Shown piece by piece: positions 56,145 through 63,788 of a stretch of DNA of 64,000 bases. Under the pieces are notes generated by a model. It saw only the letters and a program-made list of their open reading frames with translations. It had not been told where the DNA came from and searched no databases. The position numbers and the translations under genes were made by a program. Where the stretch lies: assembly GCA_902768785.1 (NCBI GenBank), contig CACXMM010000001.1:1-64000 (forward strand). The letters run 5' to 3'. The DNA is from an uncultured Prevotellaceae bacterium. GTDB taxonomy: Bacteria > Bacteroidota > Bacteroidia > Bacteroidales > Bacteroidaceae. Positions within the stretch are counted from its first letter, which is position 1. Each line of letters opens with the position of its first letter.

Positions 56145-56295
56145 AAATTAGACAAATTAGACGAATTTAGGTTATCTCTACGAATTTGACGAATTTGACG
56201 AATGATCTTGGGTGCCCACCGCGATTTTCATTTCTGCCATAAGGACACTATCAGAAGAAAAATGAATTCGTCTAATTTGTCTAATTCGTAGAGAA
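56145..56295. repeat. Inverted-repeat element of 9-bp units, copy 2
   Basis: A direct 9-bp run (AAATTAGAC) at 56145-56169, then a left arm 56175-56203 (TCTCTACGAATTTGACGAAT and on) that pairs with right arm 56264-56295 (ending TAATTCGTAGAGAA) across about 60 bases. It shares the CTCTACGAATT core and arm design with the element at 53407. It fills most of the 313-bp gap upstream of dapA. Confidence 0.88.
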
Positions 56296-56314
56296 ATAAA
56301 ACTAAGAGATACGA

Positions 56315-56986
56315 TCACGAAGACCTCATGGACTCCTCCTTTTCGCGCAGCTTCGCCATTTCGATGCTCACATACTGATGGGCGCGGAAGAACTCGTTCA
56401 GTTCGATCTGCAGATAACGACCGAGGTCGGGAATTTGTGGGACAAAGAGGATGATCGACTTCGAATGCACATCGACATTCTTCCCCACTTCATCAACGGT
56501 AAAGACCGTCGTCACACTGTTCTTCAGGTTCGAACCGTTGATCACCTTCCTCAGCCGCGAAAACTCATCCACATCATACAGCTCCACATGCCACCAATGG
56601 ATGTCCCAGATCTGGATGTAATGCCAGTCATTCTTGGCGTTAGCGAAGAAATGCTCCCCTTGGTACCCAAAGAAAATCCTGTCATCATCTTCCTCCTCCG
56701 CCAGTTCATACTGACAACCGATCTTCGTCAGCGTCTCCAGCAGCAAGTCACGAGCTCCCTTCAACGCCTCCGTCTCACCCTCCGTTTCAGCGGATGCAAC
56801 ATGATTTCTTTCACTGGATGTTCCGCTCATCGTTTTGTGAGATACCTCGCCCACGGTGTTTGGGTCAGCCGTCTCTTGGATAGCTGCCTCACTCCTTTGT
56901 CTTTCTTTTCTGGCATCCCACAACTTCGTGAGCCATATCATCAGTCCACATGCCACGATGGCACAAAGAAAAGCTACTACTCCCAT
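56315..56986 (-). CDS. Membrane-anchored protein of unknown function
   Basis: 223 residues. An N-terminal membrane helix (GVVAFLCAIVACGLMIWLTK) is followed by a basic stop-transfer (WDARKERQR), a low-complexity linker (about 30-72, Ser/Thr/Glu) and a globular domain of about 135 residues (LLLETLTKIGCQYELAEEED; a WHYIQIWDIHWWHVELYD tryptophan-rich strand pair). The alpha/beta pattern, with a bound-like acidic N-terminus, loosely resembles YbjN/type III chaperone folds, but no family was recognised. Promoter box 20 bases upstream; no operon partner. Confidence 0.75.
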   Translation of the reverse strand: MGVVAFLCAIVACGLMIWLTKLWDARKERQRSEAAIQETADPNTVGEVSHKTMSGTSSERNHVASAETEGETEALKGARDLLLETLTKIGCQYELAEEEDDDRIFFGYQGEHFFANAKNDWHYIQIWDIHWWHVELYDVDEFSRLRKVINGSNLKNSVTTVFTVDEVGKNVDVHSKSIILFVPQIPDLGRYLQIELNEFFRAHQYVSIEMAKLREKEESMRSS

Positions 56987-57005
56987 AATCCCTCCTTATT
57001 TTCTG

Positions 57006-57013
57006 CAAATATA
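57006..57013 (-). promoter_or_regulatory. -7 box (TATATTTG) for the 56.3-kb membrane protein
   Basis: Reads TATATTTG on the minus strand, 20 bases before the ATG. No -33 TTTG at standard distance. Confidence 0.6.
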
Positions 57014-57063
57014 CATCTTTTCTTTCAAATAACGAACGATTGCCCAAAAGTTTTTTGAGGGCA

Positions 57064-57105
57064 CTCCCCTCTCATTTATAAATTGGAGGGGCAAGGGGTG
57101 GGGTC
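57064..57105. repeat. CCCCTC...GAGGGG hairpin with GGGGTGGGGTCATGA tail
   Basis: A 6-bp stem with an AT loop, then CAAGGGGTGGGGTCATG. Third member of the G-rich hairpin family (17243, 22901). Confidence 0.6.
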
Positions 57106-57289
57106 ATGAATCTCATTCCATACTCCCTAAAACTCGCTAAGCATTGAAAGATCATTACAACCCACTATGAAATTTTCCGACAACTAACCCTCTGAGAATT
57201 GCATTTACACGAACAACCGACCATTTGGTCGCAAAAACAGCAAGTTTTTCGCATTTCCCCAACCAGCTGAAAATAGGAACGTTAGCACA

Positions 57290-57368
57290 AAAACAACGTT
57301 TTTAGGTGGTGAAAACAACGTTTTTAGGTGGTGAAAACAACGTTTTTAGGTGGTGAAAACAACGTTTA
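57290..57368. repeat. 22-bp array, family A (ACGTTTTTAGGTGGTG)
   Basis: Three identical 22-bp units (57290, 57312, 57334; AAAACAACGTTTTTAGGTGG plus TG) and a truncated fourth. Confidence 0.95.
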
Positions 57369-57380
57369 TATACTTAGAAA

Positions 57381-57494
57381 CGTCATCTACGAGTCGTTCC
57401 GATGGGCGTTAACACCCTTTCCGCCGTCACTTAACACTCGTTCCGCCGTCACTTTAGGGGGGTAAAATGACGGCGGAACGTGTCGTAGATGACG
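57381..57494. repeat. Long inverted repeat containing 22-bp family C (CCGCCGTCACTTAACAC)
   Basis: Outer arms CGTCATCTACGA (57381-57392) and TCGTAGATGACG (57483-57494) are perfect complements. Inner arms CGTTCCGCCGTCA (57439-57451) and TGACGGCGGAACG (57468-57480) are also perfect, with a 16-base loop containing G6. TAACAC...CCGCCGTCACT repeats directly with a 22-bp offset (57410 and 57432). Much more GC-rich than the flanks. Confidence 0.92.
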
Positions 57495-57508
57495 CTGGAA
57501 CAACCACA

Positions 57509-57684
57509 AAGAGACTATACATAGAATCAAAATAGACTATACTTTGAGGCAAAATAGACTATACTTTGAATCAAATTAGACTATACTTTTGGGCAAAATA
57601 GACTATACTTTGAACCAAATTAGACTATACTTTTGGGCAAAAAAGACTATACTTTTGGGTAAAAAAGGTAATATTTTGTATCAA
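57509..57684. repeat. 22-bp array, family B (GACTATACTTT), eight units
   Basis: Units begin at 57509 and then every 22 bases up to 57663. The constant half is GACTATACTTT; the other half varies among TGGGCAAAATA, GAATCAAATTA, GAGGCAAAATA and GAACCAAATTA types. First and last units are decayed, as in arrays that grow from the middle. Confidence 0.95.
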
Positions 57685-57972
57685 AACTGCATTTTCTTAC
57701 ATAATCTCACCCGTTATTTGATCCAGAAACACCCCAAACCTACCCAATTCAATCTTATTTCAATCATTTTCATGAAGGAAAAAATTACCATTTTTCTTGA
57801 CAATACAAAGTAAACAATTCTACATCGCTCCCATGTATCTTCAACCACCCTTGCGGCACAATTCTCAGCATTGATCTATTCATTCGATCTACATCAAACC
57901 ACAACATAATGTCTTTTCAGTCCGCATTCTTGGTGCTCATCACTGATCAGGAGAATTCATAAGTTACTTCAC

Positions 57973-59133
57973 CTATCGGATGGTTACCTGTGTGGCACCA
58001 TAGCCATACTCCTGGAAAGAAGCATCCTGATAGGTGTAAGATTTGTAGCGGTAGGTAAGTTCATGGATGATAGCACGGCGCAACACCCCTTCGCCCTTTC
58101 CATGAATGAACACGATCTTCTGCCCTTTGTTCCCTCCGTAGTCCGCTAAGGTACGGTGGAAGACATCAAGCTGATAATTCAGAATGTCAGAAGAATTCAT
58201 ACCCGATGTAGTCTCCAGAATCTCCTGTGCATGAAGGTCAACGACCACAGGCTCATCCCCATTGCGGTGTTTCGGCACAAAAGGGTTGCCATGCTTACCA
58301 TTCTCGTAACGACGCACATAACTATTATCAACACGGGTATGGTCGGCTTGTTCCTTGTGGTACATCTCCTTCTTGATGTTCTCGGGATCGATCACCAGCG
58401 GACGGCTCTCCTTATCGTTCTCAATGATGGTATAGAGCAATGCCTTCTGCTCGAAGAAATCATTCTCCTGGAAGGTATGCAGCTTGTAGAACTTCACTCC
58501 GTCAACGCGGAACTGAGTACTAACGGGTTGCTTCAACATAAAGGTCTTATCTCGTTTGTAGGCAATCAGTTGCACAGCGATGTGTTCCATTTCGTTTAAC
58601 ACCTCCCTGCCGAACTCCTCAATATACTCCTTGGTGTTTGGCTCCACCTCACCGATAGCTCTCAGCGTCCAGGAGTTACCATCCGCCACCAGATAGCTGT
58701 AATGGATATAGTAGTTGCTGTCGTTGATGATATAGGTCTCGAAACGAGTCTTGGTGACTTCGCGGATATCGAGGGGAACGAAGCCAAGATATACCGATAG
58801 CTTATCACCACCCTTCCGTTCTTCCACCATCGGACGAAGCACAGGCTTCTCCACCTTCTGAGTGGATATCTTCTGTTCTGCTTTGTTTGGAACAGATGAC
58901 TGTGAAACAGAAGGATTGGAATTGTCAGGATTTTTCGGATTTATCCCTACCCTCTTCTGAGCAACCTTCTCCAGATTGTAGTTATCCGAATCAATTACTA
59001 CTACATCATTAATACGGGTGGGGATTTGGAAGCCATCCTCATCTTCCACCAACACAATATCCTTTCCTTGGAAGCCGGCTACGATGCCGCCTCCGCTCTC
59101 ACTGAGAAATCTTACTTTATCACCTTTTTTCAT
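57973..59133 (-). CDS. DUF2027 and Smr-domain protein
   Basis: A 386-residue cytoplasmic protein. The N-terminus (KKGDKVRFLSESGGGIVAG) is a small beta-barrel like the MutS2/KOW-type insert, and the middle (about 115-260) is the DUF2027 region (LSVYLGFVPLDIREVTKTRF). The C-terminal 85 residues are an Smr domain: VDLHAQEILE (catalytic-type DLH) and FIHGKGEGVLRRAI, the HGKG loop. Smr domains of MutS2 nick nucleic acids or act on collided ribosomes; this stand-alone version is common in Bacteroidota. Its gene follows the 22-bp arrays' region on the transcribed strand. Confidence 0.9.
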   Translation of the reverse strand: MKKGDKVRFLSESGGGIVAGFQGKDIVLVEDEDGFQIPTRINDVVVIDSDNYNLEKVAQKRVGINPKNPDNSNPSVSQSSVPNKAEQKISTQKVEKPVLRPMVEERKGGDKLSVYLGFVPLDIREVTKTRFETYIINDSNYYIHYSYLVADGNSWTLRAIGEVEPNTKEYIEEFGREVLNEMEHIAVQLIAYKRDKTFMLKQPVSTQFRVDGVKFYKLHTFQENDFFEQKALLYTIIENDKESRPLVIDPENIKKEMYHKEQADHTRVDNSYVRRYENGKHGNPFVPKHRNGDEPVVVDLHAQEILETTSGMNSSDILNYQLDVFHRTLADYGGNKGQKIVFIHGKGEGVLRRAIIHELTYRYKSYTYQDASFQEYGYGATQVTIR

Positions 59134-59163
59134 TATTATAAAGTTTCACTTTGTTCAACTTTC

Positions 59164-59281
59164 GAGGAGTGTGGAGTGTGGAGAGAGGAGTGAGAATAGT
59201 ACTGAGATAAAGAATACACAAGTATAACCAATTGTTCTTGAAATCATTTCTCACTCCACACTCCTCACTCCACACTCCACA
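59164..59281. repeat. Inverted pair of 7-bp arrays (GGAGTGT / ACTCCAC)
   Basis: Left array GGAGTGT, GGAGTGT, GGAGAGA, GGAGTGA (59166-59193) faces right array CTCCACA, CTCCTCA, CTCCACA, CTCCACA (59254-59281) across about 60 bases. Strong hairpin potential between queA and the DUF2027 gene. Confidence 0.88.
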
Positions 59282-59299
59282 AAAAAACCCCACAGGGAA

Positions 59300-60541
59300 T
59301 CAAGGTATCAGCACACTACTGTCACCATAGCTGAGGAAACGGAAGTCGTGACTCAGCGCATAGTCGTAGATGGTATGCCAGTCACCTTTCACGAACGCAC
59401 TCACCAGAAGGAGCAGGGTGCTCTGTGGCTGGTGGAAATTCGTGATCAGGATCTTCACAATCTTGTATTCATAGCCTGGAGCAATGATAATCTGCGTACT
59501 GTTGTGCAGGCTCTGCAATCCTCTGCGGTCCATCCAGGCAAGGATGTTGCCAAGAGCCTGCAAGGGAGGGATGGGCTGCTGTTCCTGCTGATAGGGTTCC
59601 CACTGATCCACATGCAGCTCCTCCTCAGTAGCCTCGGGATTCTGCTGCAGTTTCAGTCCCATATAGTACAGGCTCTCCAAGGTGCGCACACTGGTGGTGC
59701 CCACGGCAATAGCATGTGCCTGATGGGCGATGAGCTTCTCGATGGTCTGACGTTTCACACAGATATACTCCGTGTGCATCTCATGACCTTCTATCTCCTC
59801 GCTCTTCACCGGTTTGAAGGTACCTGCCCCCACATGGAGGGTGAGCTCTTCACGATCGATGCCATGACGATCAAGAGCCTGCAATACCTCGTCCGTAAAA
59901 TGCAGTCCTGCTGTGGGTGCCGCCACGCTGCCTTTGATCTTGCTGTAAACCGTCTGGTAGGTGGTCTTGTCACTCTCCTGCGTCTCCCTGTTCAGATAGG
60001 GAGGGATAGGAAGTTCGCCGATGCTGTCAATAACCTCGGCAAATGATACGGGAGGCAAGGTGCCGTCATCCGACAGGTAATGCCATGAGAACGCGATACG
60101 CTGGCCTGTACCCTGCTCACCCATGCGAACAGCCTTGATCTGCAGATCATGCCCTTTCCATGAAAGAGTCCTGACGAGCTCGCCCTCCTTCCATTTCTTC
60201 TGATTGCCGATGAGACAGATCCATTCACACGAATCGGTGACCTGGAACATCTGTTCATAGTCAGCAGGGCAGTATGGCTCCAGGAGGAAGATCTCGATCA
60301 GTGCACCGGTGGTCTTCCGGAAATGCATACGTGCCTGGATCACCTTCGTGTTGTTGAACACCATCAGCGCCCCCTGAGGGAGATAGTCGGGCAGATGGAA
60401 AAACACATCATCGCTCACCTCGCCGTTGCGATACACAAGGAGCTTACTGTGATCGCGCTGGGCAATGGGGAACTTGGCGATGCGCTCGTCGGGCAGCGGA
60501 TAGTTATAGTCGCTGATACGGATATGTTTGGTATCTATCAT
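59300..60541 (-). CDS. queA: S-adenosylmethionine:tRNA ribosyltransferase-isomerase
   Basis: A 413-residue enzyme making epoxyqueuosine in the wobble position of tRNAs for Asp, Asn, His and Tyr. Motifs: YPLPDERIAKFPIAQRDHSK at the start, VAAPTAGLHFTDEVL, GAGTFKPVKSEEIEGHEMH, and GTTSVRTLESLYY. Slightly longer than E. coli QueA, as usual in this phylum. Its start is 6 bp from the end of the disrupted PAP2 gene, so it is likely the distal gene of the bat operon. Confidence 0.95.
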   Translation of the reverse strand: MIDTKHIRISDYNYPLPDERIAKFPIAQRDHSKLLVYRNGEVSDDVFFHLPDYLPQGALMVFNNTKVIQARMHFRKTTGALIEIFLLEPYCPADYEQMFQVTDSCEWICLIGNQKKWKEGELVRTLSWKGHDLQIKAVRMGEQGTGQRIAFSWHYLSDDGTLPPVSFAEVIDSIGELPIPPYLNRETQESDKTTYQTVYSKIKGSVAAPTAGLHFTDEVLQALDRHGIDREELTLHVGAGTFKPVKSEEIEGHEMHTEYICVKRQTIEKLIAHQAHAIAVGTTSVRTLESLYYMGLKLQQNPEATEEELHVDQWEPYQQEQQPIPPLQALGNILAWMDRRGLQSLHNSTQIIIAPGYEYKIVKILITNFHQPQSTLLLLVSAFVKGDWHTIYDYALSHDFRFLSYGDSSVLIP

Positions 60542-60547
60542 GTTTCA

Positions 60548-61199
60548 CTAAATAAATAAGGCACGCACCATGGCGTAGATGACAGTAAGCACCATGACGG
60601 CAATCACCGTATCGATGTCGTTCAAGGCATAGCCCGTACTAGAATAATGGGATGACACATAGTGGAACTGCGGTGAGATGCGCAAATACAGTTTCAGGTA
60701 CACCACGTAGGCGATGAAACCCATCAGACAGCCGAAGAGCAGTCCGCAGAGGATGTCGAACGGATAGTGCATCCCCAAGTACAGACGGGTGTAGCAGTTG
60801 ATTGCCGACCAACAGATCATCGCGATGATGAACAGACGGTTACGGATGAGCAAGATGGGCGGAAAAGAAACTGTAGTTGCGGCTGGAGATGCCCTGCACC
60901 ACATCGACCATATATTTGATGAACAGGTCGTTGCAGGGACGGGGTCGCGCGACAAGAGGTTTCACCACCAAGTTCGTGATGCCTGCTGTAATAAGAACAC
61001 ACACCACAGCACAGCCCACGGTCAGCATCACCTGCGCCATCGTCTCGTTGTTCTTCAGAATGAGGTAGAACAGGGCAAGATACAAGGGTATCCAGGTGGT
61101 GCCCGCGGTGAGCGTGGCCATCACCCCATCCATGAACAGGGAGTCGCTGCCGTTGAGCCAAAGCAGCAACTGGCGATCGATATCCAACAGTATGCCCAT
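60548..61199 (-). pseudogene. Frameshifted PAP2-family phosphatase
   Basis: Two overlapping frames together encode one PAP2 (phosphatidic acid phosphatase 2) membrane protein. The first (61199 to 60840) supplies MGILLDIDRQLLLWLNG, motif 1 KPLVARPRP and motif 2 as SFFSAH. The second (to 60548) supplies LLIRNRLF, motif 3 TRLYLGMHYPFD and the remaining helices. The frame changes at about 60854, right after the SAH. Compared with family layout, about 11-12 residues between SAH and LLIRNR are missing, so a deletion of roughly 35 bases would explain both the gap and the frame change. All three catalytic motifs survive but in different frames. Possible causes: recent inactivation, or a sequencing/assembly error. 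Substrates of this family include undecaprenyl diphosphate. Confidence 0.8.
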
Positions 61200-61200
61200 C

Positions 61201-63774
61201 CTAAATCTTCTCTATTTGTTTGGTGGGGATCCATCCCTCGCGACCGTCGGCCAAGCGGATACCTTTCCAATCGACCATGGTATCATCGGTGATCTCCACC
61301 CGTGTACCTTCGTGGATCACGCCCTGATCGGCACTGTCATTCTCGGGCGTCTTCTTGATCGTCACCGAGGGTACCACCACGATGGCACCACTACGTTTCA
61401 TCAGGATGCGTTTCTGCTGGAACGCAAAGAGGTTACTGAACAGGAAGATGAGCAGGAAGGCCACACCGCCAAAGAAGCCTATTTTGCGGAGGATCATGCT
61501 CTCAGCGAAGAGATACATCAGCGCGAGTACCAAGGCAAGGATGATGCTGAAGATAGCGAGACGAGCCCAGTTGTCGATATTCATCAGGTTCACCAGCGAA
61601 CGATACCAGGTGAAGAAAAACATCTCACTCTCGGGCGTGATCTTGTCGATGGTTTTTGAGCGAGCCATCTGAAGATTGAATCGGATATCCTCGTCGGCAG
61701 GACTGAGCAGGAGGGCACGCTCATAACTCAGGACGGCACGGGTGATGTTATCCGTACGGTAGTAGGCATTGCCGAGGTTGTAATACAATTCCGCACTCTC
61801 CCCGTTCTTCAACAGATCCTCGTAGTCCTTGATAGCCTGCTGATAGTTGCCCTTACTGTATTCGGCATCGGCATTCTGCTTGGTGATGGCCGACAGGCTC
61901 TTCGGGAGCAACAGCATGACGATGATGAGGAGCAATGCCGACACACCGCTGCCGCGCTTTGTCTTGTTTTTCTTCATGGCTTCTTCAATCTTCTCTATGG
62001 CGGTCATGGCCGAATCGAACGTCTTGTTCATGTTACCAGCAGGATCGCCGGGTGCATAACGCTCGAACTCGCACTCGTCGAGGGCTTCCATGAACTTGCC
62101 GATGGTGGGCTCGTCCACATGCTGGGCAGTAAGCTTCTCCGAGATATTGTCATGCGACAGCTCGGTAACGGGGATATTGAGCTTGTCACCCACATAGCCC
62201 CAGAGAGCACGGAGCACCTCATCATAGAAGGCATCCTGCTTCCCTGCCAGCATCAGCTTGTTGGCAGCACGCAGTCGTTTGGTGGCCACCTTGTTGGCTT
62301 TCTTGCCACGCATCTTCACAATGTCGGCATTCTCGATGGCACGGTGACGGAAGATGATCATCAGGGCAATGAAGGCCGCAAGCAGCAAGGCCAGGAGAAT
62401 CCAGTAGGCAGCACTGCCGAAGAACAGGGAACTGGTGTCTTTCCTCACCGACTTACCCGTCTTGATGGCGTGGATGTCCTGGTTCTTCTCGTCGGTGAAG
62501 TTCACCGACGAGTCGCTGTTACCGTCACCCTTCTCCACTTCCAGGTCGAATGACTGTGTCTTGATGGTCTTGTAGGCATTGGCACTGATGTCATAATAGA
62601 CGAACTCCACGGGAGGAATGGTGTATTTACCCTGATTGCGAGGCACAGCCAAGAAGTCGTAAACCATATTCCCTTCCACACCGTTGGCGGTGAGCTTAGT
62701 CTTGTCAGTAACCTTCGCATCGTATTTATCGAAGTCCTTGGGGAAATCCACCACAGGCTGCTTGATCAGCTTCAAGTTACCGATACCCCCCACGACGACA
62801 CGCACCGTAATGGGATCGTTGGCTTTCACCTCTGTCTTGTTCAGCTGGGCAGAGATATTGAACTTACCCACACCGCCGGAGAAATTCTCAGGTCGCTTGG
62901 GCAGGGGATCCACATGGATCTTCAGCCCTGGGGCTTTGATGCTGCGCTTCACCTCCACATAGCCGCTGCCCCCATTGAAGAAAGCCTCGAAGGGATCGAC
63001 ATTGCGGTTCTGTTGAATAACGGTACCATTAAAGGTGATGCTGGGAATCTCGAGGTCACCCGTCATCTGGGGATACATCACATACTGGCTCCAAGTGACA
63101 CAACGGTAGTTGCGACCGTTCACACTCTCCACATGGAACGATTTCTGCTGCGGCATCTTCACCTCCTGTGAGTGGAAGCCGGTGAGGTCGGGCATTTTTC
63201 CTTCCAGCTGGGTCAAGTCAACGAGGGTATAGACCTTATAGGTCAGGAGGATCGGTTCCTGCTCGTGTACCCGCTGTTTGTTCGCACTCACCTTGATGAA
63301 CAGGTCACTGCCTGTGATGGGAGTGCCTGCAGCCTTGATCTGCGGATGGTCTTCCACGTCATCATGCATCTTAGGTGCATTCCCGTTATTGTTGGCATGT
63401 CCAGAGACGGTCACCTTCACGCTGTTCGACGTGATGGTCTTGCCGTTGGCATGGACATGTGCGGGCGGAATGGTAAACGTACCGTTCTTGCTGGCACAGA
63501 GGATAAAGGTATAGGTGATGGAGGATGAACTGCTGGTATGCCCGTTCACCATCTGGAAGCTCGACTGTTGGGAGGTATAGGGACCCGTGATGATCTCCAA
63601 GGCATCAGGGATGTCACCCACACGGAAATCACTGGCGTTAGAGGTGTTCAGCGTGTAGGTAAGACGGAAGTTCTCACCGTTCTGCACATGTGAGGGAGCA
63701 TTGACCGTCAGCGACTGTGCCGCCAGCGTCAATGTGATGAGTAATAAGTGAACAAAAAGTAAATATCTCTTCAT
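61201..63774 (-). CDS. batD-batE: BatD-BatE fusion (oxygen-tolerance operon)
   Basis: An 857-residue protein combining two usually separate Bat proteins. Start at the ATG 63774 (MKRYLLFVHLLLITLTLAAQ, signal peptide). Residues about 20-440 are BatD: Ig-like modules (VNAPSHVQNGENFRLTY; NGTFTIPPAHVHANGK), then a membrane helix (YWILLALLLAAFIALMIIF). After a cytoplasmic helical domain and another helix come a TPR region (about 640-700; ADAEYSKGNYQQAIKDYEDL, ELYYNLGNAYYRTDNI), two helices and a C-terminal SH3-like domain (EGTRVEITDDTMVDWKG), the BatE layout. Part of the minus-strand batC-batDE-PAP2-queA run. Confidence 0.92.
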   Translation of the reverse strand: MKRYLLFVHLLLITLTLAAQSLTVNAPSHVQNGENFRLTYTLNTSNASDFRVGDIPDALEIITGPYTSQQSSFQMVNGHTSSSSSITYTFILCASKNGTFTIPPAHVHANGKTITSNSVKVTVSGHANNNGNAPKMHDDVEDHPQIKAAGTPITGSDLFIKVSANKQRVHEQEPILLTYKVYTLVDLTQLEGKMPDLTGFHSQEVKMPQQKSFHVESVNGRNYRCVTWSQYVMYPQMTGDLEIPSITFNGTVIQQNRNVDPFEAFFNGGSGYVEVKRSIKAPGLKIHVDPLPKRPENFSGGVGKFNISAQLNKTEVKANDPITVRVVVGGIGNLKLIKQPVVDFPKDFDKYDAKVTDKTKLTANGVEGNMVYDFLAVPRNQGKYTIPPVEFVYYDISANAYKTIKTQSFDLEVEKGDGNSDSSVNFTDEKNQDIHAIKTGKSVRKDTSSLFFGSAAYWILLALLLAAFIALMIIFRHRAIENADIVKMRGKKANKVATKRLRAANKLMLAGKQDAFYDEVLRALWGYVGDKLNIPVTELSHDNISEKLTAQHVDEPTIGKFMEALDECEFERYAPGDPAGNMNKTFDSAMTAIEKIEEAMKKNKTKRGSGVSALLLIIVMLLLPKSLSAITKQNADAEYSKGNYQQAIKDYEDLLKNGESAELYYNLGNAYYRTDNITRAVLSYERALLLSPADEDIRFNLQMARSKTIDKITPESEMFFFTWYRSLVNLMNIDNWARLAIFSIILALVLALMYLFAESMILRKIGFFGGVAFLLIFLFSNLFAFQQKRILMKRSGAIVVVPSVTIKKTPENDSADQGVIHEGTRVEITDDTMVDWKGIRLADGREGWIPTKQIEKI

Positions 63775-63788
63775 ACGCGTATCTCCGT

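Larger units (their letters stand above)
57014..57972. other. Gene-free 959-bp region carrying repeats
   Basis: No convincing gene on either strand. It holds a G-rich hairpin (57064), three adjacent families of 22-bp tandem repeats (57290-57684) and a long inverted repeat (57381-57494). Bases 57106-57289 and 57685-57972 show no structure I can name; a short open frame there (57589-57813) runs through the repeats and is not credible. Confidence 0.8.

Noticed and set aside
57509..57684. CRISPR array or other guide-RNA array
   Set aside because: The whole period is 22 bp with only about 11 conserved bases, too short for a CRISPR repeat plus spacer; variable halves recur in the same array and no cas or other effector gene is nearby.
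57589..57813. 74-residue open frame in the gene-free region
   Set aside because: It begins within the 22-bp array, is AT-rich with no domain, and lacks a promoter box.
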